Origin: Lactuca virosa
Taxonomy: Eukaryota > Streptophyta > Magnoliopsida > Asterales > Asteraceae
Direction: 5' to 3'
Length of the DNA stretch: 64,000 nt
NCBI GenBank assembly: GCA_928212115.1
Contig: CAKMRJ010005523.1
Span: forward strand, 250,139,707 to 250,203,706
Shown: positions 35,379 to 48,170 of the stretch, piece after piece
How the letters are laid out: each line of letters starts with the position of its first letter
Numbering within the stretch: the first letter of the stretch is position 1
The notes under the pieces: generated by a model
What the model was told of the DNA's origin: nothing
The model's input: only the letters and a program-made list of their open reading frames with translations
The model's database searches: none
Made by a program: the position numbers and the translations under genes

Positions 35379-37330
35379 TGTAACACCCCATTTTCTTCTT
35401 ACAGTATAAACGACCATTTATGTTAATAGATGTTTTTGGTAGAGGACTATTTAGGATAAATAGTCTTGAAAAATGTCATAGTAATCGTAAAAGTGAGAGT
35501 GTGCATATAGAGAACGTCCAAATTTGACTTCATATGAGGAAGTTATGATTTTTAGAAGTTTCAACATAGCATTGTGCAACACAAAAACCTAATTTTAAAT
35601 ATATCCATTGTTAGGAAAAATAATCTAGACGAGAGTTGAAGATATCGTGATTAGGGTTCGTCGATATAAAGACACTCGAGAATGGATGTCATATGAAAGA
35701 GTTATGCTTTTTATATGGGCTTTAACAGTCTAAGCATGTTAAAAATATAACTTTAGAAATAAAGTGAGAATTAGCCGACGGAGTCCAAATGAAAGTTGTA
35801 TATCTCGTCGGTAACTATGGGTGGATATAAAGAACGTCGAAAATCGAGGTTGTATGCAAAAGTTACAGAATTTACAAAATCAGCATTTCATGTCACGTAC
35901 GCATACACGCGGTGCGTGCTTCTAGAAAGTGGCAACGTGGACCACAAAGAAGATGACACATGACACAAAAAAGGTAGGGGAGATGTCTCTATAAGTGCGT
36001 GACACACACCTTGAAAGGTGCGGCGCGAATGGTCAAAATCCGCCTATAAGTAGCTGCAGCCCCCGTCATTCTTCTTCACAATTCACAATATTTCTCTCGA
36101 AACTCTCTTGAGCCAAAATATTGATATTTCCTTAGAATTTAGATTATTCAACTAGGCTCTGATTCATTTAAGAGTACGTCAAGTAGAAGTTATCGAGTCG
36201 GAGTTATGCCCGTGTAATTTCTGACTTGTCGCTAGAAAATCTCTGTAAATTAAGTTGCACTTATCTTAATTCAAGTGTAACTTGTATTTATATTCATAGT
36301 TGTTGGTATGAATGTATAAATAAGATTTATTAGTAATTCCAGTTATAATAGTGCTTGATCTACCTACAGGAGAGGTGTCTAGAACGGTCACGTTGGCTTG
36401 GTCATTGGATTTCAGATATGCTATATGTTGAAATGGTCCTGCCTCCCAATTGTCGTACCTGGATGATCCTTATTTTATAGAACTCTCACTATTCGCTGGG
36501 ATTAGTGAAAGATCTATCTTTCAATACTAGATTGTCATAAACATTAATAAGTTATAGTATTATAGGTTAATACTTGTTAGGCGTAGTACCCGCCAGTTGG
36601 ATCGCCTGTAGGATCACCCAGATAGTTGTCAATCGTCTGAGTAATTGTCCAAATGATTTATCTAATTATAATACGTATTGTAATAAATATCCATGTATGT
36701 TGGGATAGAGAGCTAGTGGTGTAGTGTTGGTATTATAGTCTATGAGCTTAAGTGTAAATGTGCTTGTACTAGTAGAATCTAAAGTGTAGTCTCTATGAAC
36801 GTAATTGTTATATTTGATTTAGTTAGGGGATGATGGAGGAACGAAAAATAGGTCGGGAGCCTATAGGCCCACGTCTTGATGAAATGACATGTAGGTCGTA
36901 ACTACACATAGATATTAGGTTTAGTTAGGGGATGATGGTGGGATGAAAAGGAGTTCTGGAGCTTATAGGCTCGTATGTTCATGAAATGACATGTAGACCT
37001 TAAGTACACATAGACTCGTGTTGGTGAAATGGAAAGTAGTTCATAAGTACACATAGACCGTGTTGATGAAATGGCATGTAGGTCATATGTACACATAAAC
37101 CCGTGTTGAAGAAGAAATGGTTGGACCGTAAGTCTAAAATAGACATATTATTGGCAAATCATGAGTGATTGTTTGTATGCATGTATATGTATTGTGGTAT
37201 ATGTATTTTGGGGAAATGACTAAGCTTCGTGCTTACTTAGTTGATTATAAATGTTTTTTAGGTACTTCAAATGATTTGCGATAAGGGAAAGGTTCGGCGG
37301 TAGCCACGAGTATTAAAACGTGTTTCCGCA
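35379..37330 (+). repeat. right LTR, 3' end missing
   Basis: Collinear with the left LTR from tgtaacaccccattttc to aaatgatttg(c/t)..aaggttcg, then it diverges at about 37305-37340, losing about 185 bp including the CA end. The minisatellite recurs at 36830-37110. Confidence 0.85.
36830..37110 (+). repeat. minisatellite in the right LTR
   Basis: Same tgatgaaatggcatgtagg / acacatag units as at 31391-31700, in similar number. Confidence 0.75.
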
Positions 37331-39832
37331 AAATCCTTGAGACAAATACATGTAGGTGTGGAAGGTAGTATGGGCATGTACTATTGAAAGCACAGGACCC
37401 GTATGCTTCGCAAGGAAGTCAAAAACCCCAAGGGTTTAGTCTCACCATGTCATTGTAGCAATGTGTATTGTGGCATTCTGATACATTTTGGTTCGATTCA
37501 GTATGGAGCTCTCGAAGGGATCTGATTTAGGATCTGAAGATGATGGCTAGGATCGGTCGGGGTTGATTGTCGATAAGATGCGGGAGATGATTACCATTGA
37601 GGTTTCACAGATATTGTAGGAAGAATTGTCTGGTATAGTAGATCGGATCACTGGCAGGCTAATTGCCAAGTTCAAGGAGCAAACAACAACTTTGTAGACT
37701 GTGAGGGGGACTGCTGAGATGACTAATGGAGAAGATAGCATGGTTTAATACCATGATTGACTGAAATGTTTCCATATCTTTCGGTCTTTTGGTTATGGTT
37801 GTTCAGGCATGAGAATGGGAATGGTGATTCTTTGGGACTTAGTGCTCATGTTAGTTTGGGTTTGAATGGTGCAGACCTAGATGAGTTAGTTGGTTTTGAG
37901 GTCTCGAGGGCCTTGCTCGAGGTCGTGTAGTTGAGTTGTGGGACTCTAGAAGGAAGCGATTGTTATCATCGGCTCGAGGATTGCATATGGAAGCCGAGTG
38001 GTTGATATATGGATTGGAATGTTCCTATCTACAGAGAGGTTATGTTCTCCCATCTTGTTGTGTTCGGAGGAAAAATAGAGCAGACATGTGATCTTCAGAG
38101 TTGGGGTGTAGACCCAGAACAGGGCTAGATAGTTGTAGTTTTTGGCAGCATGTTTGGCAGTGTGGGAATTCACAATAGGATCCTTGTGGTATGATTTCCT
38201 TGAGATGAGATCAAGGGTCTGCTTTCTTTGAATATAGTCAGGACAAGTGCTAGTTTATTTCTTCAGGTGATCAGGGAAGTGAATTGGGAACGACAACTTC
38301 TGTTGTCACTGATGTATCCCAATTATGAGAAAGATGCCTATTATATTTATGAAAGATTCTCGTGATGAAATGACAGTTGGGGATTTACTAGAGAGGAGTG
38401 TGAGAGTCCATTTGTTTCTAGATAGGAAGATGGTGTTATGGATGGACTGTCAGAATTATTGCCTGTGCATCTACATAGGGTTCTTAATGATTATAAGTGG
38501 TTATGATTGGAAGTTTCTGAGGTCTCCATCTGAGATTCAGAATCTCGTTGATTTCCTTAGTCTTTAGATGGAAGATCATCTTGTGTTATGTTATACCTTC
38601 AAAGAGGCAACGATCATATGTGCCTGGTTGAACCGTTTCGGGATATGGGTTGGTTGCAATGCCAGTTGATGGCCGTTCGAACCCTAAGTAGGGGAGAACT
38701 GGTTATTCTTCTTGGAGGAGCATTGATCTGTTCGATTATATGGTGTCAGATGAAAGGTACATAAGGGTTTGCAGTCCGGGTATGCGAAAATTTGATTCGG
38801 GATATGGGCAAGATAGGAACTACCGAGTTGTATTCAAGACAAGAATTTGTTGATCAAGGAGCTCGTTGTGGCCAGTGGTTCCTTTTGATAACGTTGAGGA
38901 ATAGGTCGGGAGACATCTGGGTCGCACAATTGAGTATCAGTTGTGAGGGATTTGTCAGCTCGTTCTATGGATTGCTATTTATAGTCAATATTGGGCAGTT
39001 GTCGATCAGTAAATCAGCTTTAGAGATGTGTATGTTCAGCTCCACAGGGGGGTTCAGTAGTGTATTGGTTGTTAGATTAGGTTTCAATGCATTCTCTATA
39101 AATTGGATATTTCATTCATCATCAAAGCGGAGATTCTTCGGAATTTTTGAGCCGTATCAGTTGAAGTTCAATGGATTCATCAGCCTATCGTCAAGTTCAG
39201 CTAGAGCTTGGAAGGTATCCATGGTTTTAGCAACAATTCGTGTTAACTCTAAAAGTTTTATCGAGTTAGTTACGTATTGATGAGATTTGTTTCTGTCGTT
39301 CATGAGGATGTTTCTACTCGTGATTGAGGGTTGTCATTTCATTAGATCTACTAGTACTTCACCTTTGGGTAAGGTTGTGAGGAAGCAGAAATGCAGGAGA
39401 TCCAAGGTTGGTTATGGGATTCTCTTGAGGGTGTGTATGGTGATAATCTCATCAAATATTGTCATGAGGGATGTGTGTAAGCTGAGTATGATAGCATGCG
39501 AGTACATGGATCTATTTGTTGACATGGTTCTTAATTGGTTTGTAGCCTTTAAATTGGAACAATAGTACAACCACCTATCTCATTCTGGTTATGTGCGATC
39601 ATGTTTTCATCCGGTTTTACATTGTTAGCAACCTGTACTGTGTAATGCCCGTGTTTCTAGGCTAGGCATTAATATTGATGTGATAGTCTAGGTTAACCTT
39701 TGTAACTCATTTTGAAGAAATGAAAAGGAATTATGTAAATATTATGTGAATTATGTGTTTTATGCTTAATTACTAGGATTTAATTAATTAAGAATAAAAA
39801 TGAGCGTCGAAAATAAATATTAGATAAAGTCG

Positions 39833-40430
39833 ATATCTATTAAGAAAGTTGTAGTGGTCGTGACAAGGATTACGGATATATAAAGAATATCGAAATCCGA
39901 GTTATAACGAAGAAGTTATGACCTGTCGAAGTTTCGCGACAAAACCGGCACGGTGCCGAATGACGTAAAAAGTGAGTTTTTGATAAACTACTTTTTAGCC
40001 TTAGTGATCTAAACGAAAGTCGTAGTGTTCGTTAAACCGAGAGTATGTATAAAAAGAACGCCCAAATCTGACTTCGTATGAGGAAGTTATGATTTTTCTA
40101 AGTTTCAGCTTAGCAGTAGACAGCTAAAAACTTGAATTTTAGATCGAGTGATTTTTAGCCGATACAACCTAAACGATAATCGAAGGTCTCGTCAATAGTA
40201 GTACAACGGTAAAAAAGACAAACGAAAACGGACGTCGGATGAAGAAGTTATGAATTTTTAACGGATTTCCTATCCCGGTCTGTTAAAAATAATAATATAA
40301 AAATTAAATTTAAAATTAGCCGACAAAGTCTAAACGAAAGTTGTAGAGCGTAATTTTACATACGCGTGCATATAAAGAACGTCAAAAACGGAGCTCGTAT
40401 GCGAAAGTTATGGATTTTAGATGTTTTTGC
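39833..40430 (+). repeat. four degenerate U3 repeats, 120-160 bp
   Basis: Each unit contains, in order, a (t)aaacgaaagtcgtag-type core, a tataaagaac or taaaaagaacg segment, a (cgga/tctg)(g/a)cttcgtatg segment and gaagttatgaattttt. Starts are near 39833, 39990, 40150 and 40310. The repeats lie upstream of the TATA box. Confidence 0.75.
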
Positions 40431-40758
40431 ACAAAAATCGAGAAATTTCGCATGGTGGACTTCGGCCACGTCACCTTCGCTGCATACGTGCCATGTGTAC
40501 GAAATTTGCTGAGTCATCCGATGCTGTGGCGCATCCGAGGAGTAACGCGTGTGCAGCCTCGTCCGAGCCTCGCACCACCTGCCGCGTGTCCGACCTTCGC
40601 ACCACCTGTCTCCCTTCCCTCTTGCTTCGGGTCCGAACCTCGGACCTAGACTTCGGTCCAATCAGAAGCCTACAGCAGGACCCTCGCAGGTGCGACCCAT
40701 GTGACTCCTCTTCGGATCTGCTGCCACCTGGAAGCCTCTCAGCCGTCCGATCAGGAGC

Positions 40759-40786
40759 CTCGCCCCTATAAATAGAAGGGTGCGAG
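40759..40786 (+). promoter_or_regulatory. TATA box of the solo LTR inside an inverted repeat
   Basis: TATAAATA at 40767-40774, flanked by CTCGCCCC (40759-40766) and GGGTGCGAG (40778-40786), complementary except for one bulged base. Same arrangement as 25041-25066. Confidence 0.7.
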
Positions 40787-42369
40787 ACCTCCCGGTGATA
40801 CTTTGAAAAATTGCCACTTTTAACCCCTCTTTCAATATTTCTTTCATTCCAACTTCCCCCAAAGCGCCGGTATCATACCAAACACCCGAAACACGTCCCG
40901 AAGTGCCCGAGAAGCCCGAGAAAATTATCTTTTCGGTTTTGAAGCCCGACCCTCGCAGAGCCCGGTTTCTCAATAAAACTCCCGGTTTTATTAGAAACGA
41001 TCGTTTTAGGAAACGAAGTGCTACCCGATTATCATTAAATCAAGTGAGTGTGTAGTCACTTTCATCTTACACCTAGATATGAAGTATTTTCTATAAAATA
41101 CGTGCTATGTGTAATTATATTAATTGTTTAATTGAGGTGACTGTTGAATAGATGTTTTATACAAGTTTTAAACTGTATATGTATTTTATCTACAAATATG
41201 TTGGGTAGAACATGGGTAGAAGAAATAGTCGATGGGTGTTAAAATGATGAGAGGCCTCGATGTTGTTGTTGTTGTAGTCGTCTAGCGGAGTATAGATGAC
41301 GACCACAGACCTTTCTAGACAGTCCAGTGGAACACTAGCAGGTTCACAGCTTGTAGGTGTTGGTGAACTAAATGTTCATTGGCGTACTCCATCCCCCTCA
41401 TGGTTGCCTTTAGGACATGTATGGCTGAGGAGTCCCCTTAGCAGTAGTGTCCATCCCGATGATATTCCTTAGGCTAGGTCCCTTGTGATAGGTGTTTAGG
41501 TACGTAAAGTGAGGATAACGGGAATGGGTAATAAGGGTTATTGTTGATTGGTGAATTTAATAAGTTTATTATTATTGTGGGTTGAAAACCCTATATGCTC
41601 ACCAGGCTCCCAAGCCTGACCCACTCAGCTTTTTATTATTACAGGTAGTGGACCCCGAGCATATTCGGAGGATGATGAGAGATTTTTGGATTATAGGCCA
41701 GTAGTTGTAAATAACTGTTGTAAGGCTTATAATGACTTGTGTATGCTTTTGATCTGTATCGGAACATGACATCCCGAGGTTTTGATATGAAATGAAATTA
41801 TATATTTCTTAAAGAAAGGTTTTGATAAACTTTTATCATGTTTTGTTTTGGGGACCGATTCCGCAACATCTTTTAAAAGGATTTCTCTGATTTTATTTTA
41901 AAAAGCATAAATTAAATCAGTCTTTTCTGGCCGAGAAATTAGGGGATGTCACATACTGTGAAGGGAATTGTGTGTCGTGAAAGAGTATGGCCCGTGTTGT
42001 GTTCGGTTAGCATTGAGAGGGATGATGATTCTGTTCTTGAAAGACGGTGGATTGATGGTTTAGTATTTTAGGCCCCTATGGTGATGGTCGTTAGTTTTCA
42101 AGCTAGTGATGGAATGATAGCAAGATCGGCGTGGTGCCGTGAATTTATCGTTTTATTGGTTAGAAAGTGTCACAATGTATCGTGAACCAGTGGTCGTATG
42201 TTTCTTATGGGCAGGACTCGGTAGTCATTTGACTGATACTTTTAGGTCTCAAGATTGTTAGTCTTATTGGCATTTTTGGGATCGGTAGTCTTTTGGGAGG
42301 CCAAGATACCGGGAGCATTCCAAACATGGGTTGAGGGTCGGGGAGGGGTATTCTAGACATATGTTGTAT

Positions 42370-42540
42370 GCCTAGTGTTCATGGTTGTTTATTTTCCGAG
42401 CATAGTTATTGGTTATCATATCGGGGTAAACCCGAGTGTAGTTAATGGTTATTAGATCAGGGTTAAGCCCGAGCATGGTTATGGGATAAGTGAATCGAGG
42501 GTAGACCCGAGTGTGGCCAGTGGTTGCCAGGGATGTTGAG
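42370..42540 (+). repeat. short degenerate tandem repeats
   Basis: Units of about 45-55 bp with the core (a/g)g(g/a)gta(a/g)acccgag(t/c)(g/a)t, followed by gtta(a)tggtta, three to four copies. Confidence 0.65.
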
Positions 42541-42637
42541 CCGAATAGGGGTAGGGTTACTAGTTGTGATTTAATTCCGTAGGTCTTTTTAGTTATACAG
42601 TATTCTTCCGACATGTTTGAGGGTAGTAGTAGGTAGG

Positions 42638-42927
42638 TACTTAACACACTCATATGGTGCACATACAACCCTAATTCTTTGGATCTAAGTTTTTTCTAAT
42701 TATACATGTAATATTCTTTTTCCAAAGCATGAAGCCTAACTAGCATGCAACTTTGATATATGAATCATAAAAACTAGTTAGAAGATTACCTCTTTGTTGT
42801 AGCTTGTAGAACTTGGCATTTAAGAGCTTAGCACCCCAAGGGTGATGCCTCAAACAAGTCACAAACACCATGAACAAGTGGAGGGTAATGAGAGAGAGGA
42901 TGGGAGCATCAAAAATGGCTAGGTTTT
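42638..42927 (-). repeat. 3' LTR of element B, left piece
   Basis: Matches the family LTR from the (c)taacac.ctcatatggtg segment on. The outermost 20-25 bp are not clearly recognisable, and the left boundary may be anywhere from 42615 to 42640. It is interrupted at gtttt (42923-42927). Confidence 0.7.
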
Positions 42928-43679
42928 TGTTGGGTTATGAGCATTCTAACACTCCTAAGTGTACATGCAACCCTAAATACCTTGGATCTATGTTTTCTCT
43001 ATTATACATACAATTATGAACATCCAAGGTATTATCCTAATCTAGCATACAAAATAATAAATATAACAAGATAGAATACATACCTCTTTGATGTAGAATG
43101 TCTTCATGAAGCTTGAGTGCCTAGTGCCCCAAGTGTGACACCTCAAATGGTTCACACAACACCAAATACACTTGGAATAACTTGAGAGAAACTTGAACAC
43201 TCCTTGAAATCGTCTAGCCCTCACACTCACACATTAGTGCACGATTTCTTGAGCCATGGGATTCTTTATATGGTGGCTATTAGGGTTACACCATGTAACT
43301 CATAACTTTACCCATTCCTTATGCTCCATGGATTTTAACCTCCATGGAGTATCCATGGGTCACCCCATGGACTTAGTCCAACATAAGGAATCTTGGATCA
43401 CAAGCCCACATATATAAGAATGAATGATTTACACAATCAACCCATATATTTAATTAGTCTCCTTTTGATCACTTAATTAATTCCAAATTAATTCTTGATC
43501 AATACTAATTAAATAACCTTATTAATATATTAGAACTTATAATATATTAACCAACCTTAAGTGTTATTTCTCTCATTATAGTCTATCCAAATGCATGATG
43601 CCATGCAACCCAAATGGACCATGCCGGGTCGGGTCAAGTCTTACCAATTATAGTTATGGACTTAGACATTAATCCAACA
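42928..43679 (-). repeat. 3' LTR of the young non-autonomous element
   Basis: 752 bp, TGTTGGG...CCAACA. A minus-strand TATA-like TATAAAG (near 43264-43272) lies 408-416 bp from the outer 5' end. Confidence 0.95.
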
Positions 43680-43692
43680 GTCTCCCACTTGG
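43680..43692 (-). other. polypurine tract
   Basis: The minus strand reads CCAAGTGGGAGAC directly before the LTR; the same tract is at 53049-53060 in the gag-pol copy. It primes plus-strand DNA synthesis. Confidence 0.85.
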
Positions 43693-46600
43693 ATAAGTCT
43701 AAAACTATTATTGCGTATGACTTCAGGAACCGATCAGCAATCGTAGCTCTCAAAAGCTTCTGTCGAACTCTGACCTTGTCGATGAACTCTGACCTTTGTC
43801 AATGACTTGTCCATTAGATAAGGGATCATATATTCCTCCATTCTAGATATCATATGGACTGAGACATGGATTATCAATCATTCTCTCTGTCCATTTGTTG
43901 TTTCCTGATTTCCGATTCATGATGACTGACTGATTGAACAAATCAAATCAGTCCTGGCTTGGCCAAGCACTCACATGTATCATCTTTAAATCATCGAGGG
44001 GCCCACAGATATCGCTTTTATCCCGAAGGTAAAAGGAATGGATAAACTTCGACTCATATGGCTTGTTCTACTACTTGTTGAATCATACACAAAGGCACGT
44101 TTTATAACATCGAGTTACCAATGCGTTTTCGTGCAATCAATGTATAACCAACTCATAGTAACAACTCATATCCCTAGGTTTGAAAAATATAAGATATTAT
44201 CGTCTCATGATCACTCGTGATAAAATCCATGAAGTGATTCAAATGAGCGCGGGTTGAATCCAATACTCAGAACTTATGAGCACTCATGAGTGTTGTAGCA
44301 CCACTTTGTCCACCAACTTGGACCTCTACAAACCAACCCATGACAGTCTTGATTCATATCTACTTCCAACATATGACCGACTGTGGATGGTTTGAATAAC
44401 TTAATCATTCAGGAAGAGCGACTTAGTTATTCTGGAAGTCAAAACATGCAAAGTGAAACACAAGAATAAATGAATCAAATATGGTATCAAACCCTATGAA
44501 TATAAATAAACACTTTTATTTATCACCATACTGATTACTCATTATTCATTGTTTCGGTTTTATCAACTTTATACTTGAATTTAAAACAATAGTTGTCCCA
44601 TGCTCCAAGCATGTACACTATGTTTTCTAAACACTAGTCATGCCATACACCAAGTATGCATACTATGTTTGTCTATGATCTTTACTTTGTAAAATAGATC
44701 AATTGAACATCACTCCAATGATCCTCTTTTCACAGTCCCAAATCCTTACTGCAAATGCAAGAATTCCAAATTCATGCCATTTACTGAAATCTGTTAGATT
44801 CTAAACTTATATGCATTGATCCTCTTAATGATTATGCACGAAGTCAGAAAGACTTGACAACAATCATTACAGAGCATTCCAAAGGAGATCAGCTCCTTGG
44901 AAACATCCTTCTTTCATTAAGTTTCCTAATCTTACACAGATTGAATAATTTCTAACTTTGAAACATTTCCATATTCCATTTTGACTATCACTTCTGAACA
45001 AGAGTTGCCTCCTTACAGATTATGTCAATATGGTCCTTCCAGAATTAACATTATACTTCCAACTGTCCTTGAGCAACCAATCTTTGGTAAACCTTAGATT
45101 GTCCTCGACAATTGCTTAATCATTTTAGTCATATCCAATTCTAGACCTTTTCCCTTCATAATGCCCCAGGCATTTGGAAAATTTTAGAAAGGATGAATAT
45201 AGCACATGTAATCGATCCTATATCCGAAGCATATGGGACACGATTCATGATGTCTCACATAAAGACTAAACCAGTCTTTTGCTATATATTTCCATTTCAA
45301 TTTGCCAAGTTCTCAAAATTCAGATTATGAAAAGGGATGCCGTAATCATAATCGAATTTTAGAACGCAAATAATGGACCCATATATAGAATTTCCTTATG
45401 TTGAGCCATTCCAACATGAAATTCATATATATATATATATCCTTGATTAAATACGATTAAAATCTCAATCTAAGCTTTTAGAATTGAAATGAAGTATAAT
45501 TTCCTCTCCCTTAATTATAGCAAAACAACTTTTTCAACCCCTGCAACCTCACGAATTGAAACTTTTGTTTTCTATAATTAACATTGCTAACTTGCAACCT
45601 TTGTCATAATTATCATGCTCCCACTAACATGATGATTATTAGCATAACACTTATGCTCCCACTAGCTTTGACATGTACTCAGAAATCAGCTGACTTTCTT
45701 ACCAAAGTTCAGATTTCTGATACTAGATTGTTTTGATAAAACTTTATCAAAATCATACACCTCTCTTAGATAGCTCACATGTGTGTCTAAACAATTTTAG
45801 AACTATGAAAAGGGATGCCGTAATCATAGTCTCAATTGTTTAGACCTTTGCCACTTCTCACAAGTCCATGTTAGTGTGCCGGTAAACCACACACGCTCCA
45901 CTAACGACTTTGAGAATGCAAATATCACAATTGCTATCTAGCTAAAATCTACTTAGTGAAAGTGTTTCCTCACCATCATTTTCATGAATCGGAGAGAAAC
46001 CTTATGACACTTAGATTTAATAGTGTATGTGTTCTTATCCATGTGAATTTGTCAAAACCATAATCACAAGACAAGGTTAGTGACAAATCCAAACTCATAT
46101 TGATTAAACTTGTGCAATCTTAAATTCTTGCCATTTGGCAGCTCAGGTGCCTGCCATTGCTTCCAAGTAGTTGTGCAACCAATTGAGAACTCTCAGAACT
46201 CCTATGCAAAGCCAACTTGAATAGGCACAAAAATTTCAACACGATAGGTTATAACCTCAAGTCGTGTGCTAGTGAAGGACTTTAGGTTTTATTCTTGATT
46301 AAGTCTTGAAACTTTCAAGAGCTTTAAGACTCCCACTGTCCTCTTGACATATAAGACTCCCTTGTCAAATATTCAAGAGATAGTGCGGATTCTTTATCAA
46401 GACTAACACTTTACACAATTGGCCTAAGTTGGTCTCTGTTTTATCCAAAACATCACAACTTACCAATTTCAAATGTACAAGAGTAGATAACCTTTTACTC
46501 TTACATTTGACTAGTGTTAACAAACCCTCTTTAAGATATGTCACTCAAGTTACAATCTTGGAGTATGACTCTAAGAATTGTTTTGGAACGAAGTATGACT

Positions 46601-47440
46601 CATCTTTTTGATTTAACCATTTCAACAATTCATGACTCCTCTTCTTAGTCATAAGAATGCACTAAGATGACTTTAGAGGACCAATTGTGATATGGTATCT
46701 TAATCATTAAGATGATCATAAACATGATACTAAAGTACTCTCCCATCTTTTCAGATTTGAGAAACTTTTATCTTTCTGCCATACTTTGATTCTTCTTATT
46801 CGTTCTGTCTCACATTGAAACTTCTCCAATGCTACAGACTTATACTTAAACTTATAAGTATAACCATATTTACTGAACTTAAGTAAATCATGACGAATAG
46901 TCTTCTTGATCTTTTGTGGTGGACTTGACCAGTGCACAAGAATGTGTACTCGATCCCTTAGTCCTTTCCTTATTCACATAAGGAATTAGTCTTAATTTTC
47001 CAAGCTGAAAGTTCTCATTCATCATACTATACAACTTGCATGATTCCAAGTTTCGGTCCAATTGAACCTTGGGTGATGAGAATCTTTCCTTATTTGGTAA
47101 TATTAGACACTACCACAACCGAAAGAATCAAATCCATTTTTCCAATATTGCTATCAATGGAATCTTATAAGCAACAACTTTTCACAAATGCCATTGTAAG
47201 GATACTTAAAATAAATAAAATCAAAACCTTTTTCTTTTATTTTAAAACTTTGCGGAAAAACTTATCCTTACAATCCATATGAAAACCTTGTTGTTATCTA
47301 TTCCTAAGCAATATAAATATCATAACTCTTAAGTAATAGCCCAAAATTCTGATCACCGAACCATGCGATTGAAATCCATCTTCGCGATCAGAATCAGCAT
47401 GTACTTAATAGAGTTAGACAATGGACTTTACCTGAAGTAG
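43693..47440 (-). other. conserved non-coding interior of the non-autonomous copia elements
   Basis: No protease, integrase, RT or RNase H motif on either strand. The sequence is collinear with 50835-52267 plus 60264-62600 of element B (for example ttatgctcccactag, the atccaattctagacc segment, and catggacttagtcc-type wording). It therefore predates both insertions and is a family trait. It includes a second copy of leader wording at about 45808-45960 and several tgctcccac tracts, which are short purine tracts on the sense strand. Confidence 0.75.
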
Positions 47441-48170
47441 AGCCAAACTTATTGACTTTAACATCCTTAGGTAAATTTGGCAGCTTCGTAACCAATGCCC
47501 CTTCCTTTGGCAATAGTTACCTATGGACCCTTGATAATGGGACTATCTCAGACTTCGCCTCTCTCTTTACCATTGGGAAAAGAGAGCTTTACTGGATATC
47601 CAATGTCATCATTGTCAATGTCCATAGCGTTTTAGGAAGTTGATCTTAGCAAATAGATAAGATCATTAAGGGTCTTGTCTTAGTCTGTTTCATAGGATTC
47701 CCAAAAGAACTCACTATGTGACTTAGAAAGTAGTTGAGCCACCAACTTTCTCAAGACTTTGACACCCAACTCTCCCGGCTTGTCAATATGTGACTACATC
47801 TCCAAGATGTGATCACACCTAGACCTTGCCTTGCCAATAGGGCTTGAGTGACCTTAAACTTTTTAGGAACTTGTGGGTTAGGGAGAATAATTGGAGGAGG
47901 TGAAAGAAGTATGATATCCATGGGACATCATCTTCATTTAGGAAAGCTTGTTTCAAGAGATTTGGGAAGATCATAAATGTCTAGACCAGACATCTTTTTG
48001 GGAGATATTCAAGATAGTTGATTTAAAGTCCTTAATATGACACCCAATATGAAATATTAAGGCTAGGACCCAACAAACTATTTTATAACTTAGAAGAGGG
48101 ATGCCGTAATCCAAGCTATAAAATATTTGAAGGTAGGTGAATGACGATTCACCAATTTCCACCATGAAAA
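47441..48170 (-). pseudogene. damaged gag of the young non-autonomous element
   Basis: Collinear with the gag of element B. Recognisable minus-strand wording includes PPPIILPNPQV near 47900, QALLARQG near 47830, and a knuckle at 47475-47520 reading YCQRKGHWLRSC, where the first cysteine is replaced by asparagine. Many stops and frameshifts occur. The insertion is nevertheless young, so gag was already dead when the element moved, implying that gag was supplied in trans too. Confidence 0.7.

Larger units (their letters stand above)
29941..37330 (+). mobile_element. large gypsy-type element with non-coding interior (LARD-like)
   Basis: LTR 29941-31959, primer-like site at 31960, 3.4-kb interior, purine tract and second LTR 35379 to about 37330. 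The LTRs start TGTAACACCCCATTTTC and share wording throughout. The interior has no gag or pol frame of any size. The element is therefore non-autonomous. The right LTR is truncated, so no target duplication can be checked. Confidence 0.8.
39641..41953 (+). repeat. solo LTR, 2313 bp, TSD tactg
   Basis: It starts TGTAATGCCCGTGTTTC and ends GGGGATGTCACA, flanked by tactg on both sides (39636-39640 and 41954-41958). No internal sequence is attached, so it is a solo LTR left by LTR-LTR recombination. It matches the 3' LTR at 23500-26087 in inverse orientation. U3 holds four degenerate tandem repeats (39833-40430). Confidence 0.93.
37335..42614 (+). mobile_element. second non-coding gypsy interior, split by a solo LTR
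   Basis: From 37345 on, the sequence resumes at a point corresponding to about 32714 of the preceding element (shared gtgtg(a/g)aaggtagta...acaggac(t/c)c) and keeps scattered similarity (aaccctaagtaggggagaactgg near 38680 against about 33370; the reaatcgtgagcgg-type segment near 42180 against 34725). It is thus a second interior joined to a truncated LTR. Short frames (38325-38567, 38792-39280, 39287-39565) resemble nothing I know. A gag-like N-terminus (KMREMITIEVSQI and FKEQ) may be read at 37575-37690. Confidence 0.55.

Noticed and set aside
37335..39640. Possible protein-coding gene (frames of 162 and 92 codons)
   Set aside because: No recognisable motif, and scattered similarity to the non-coding interior at 32700-34800 points to degraded transposon.
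40356..40771. Frames up to 116 codons on both strands
   Set aside because: Same GC-rich part of the solo LTR; the mirrored patch at 24992-25392 in the related LTR shows it is LTR sequence.
43042..43230. 62-codon minus frame, duplicated at 49724-49921
   Set aside because: The duplication is due to the two LTRs; no motif.
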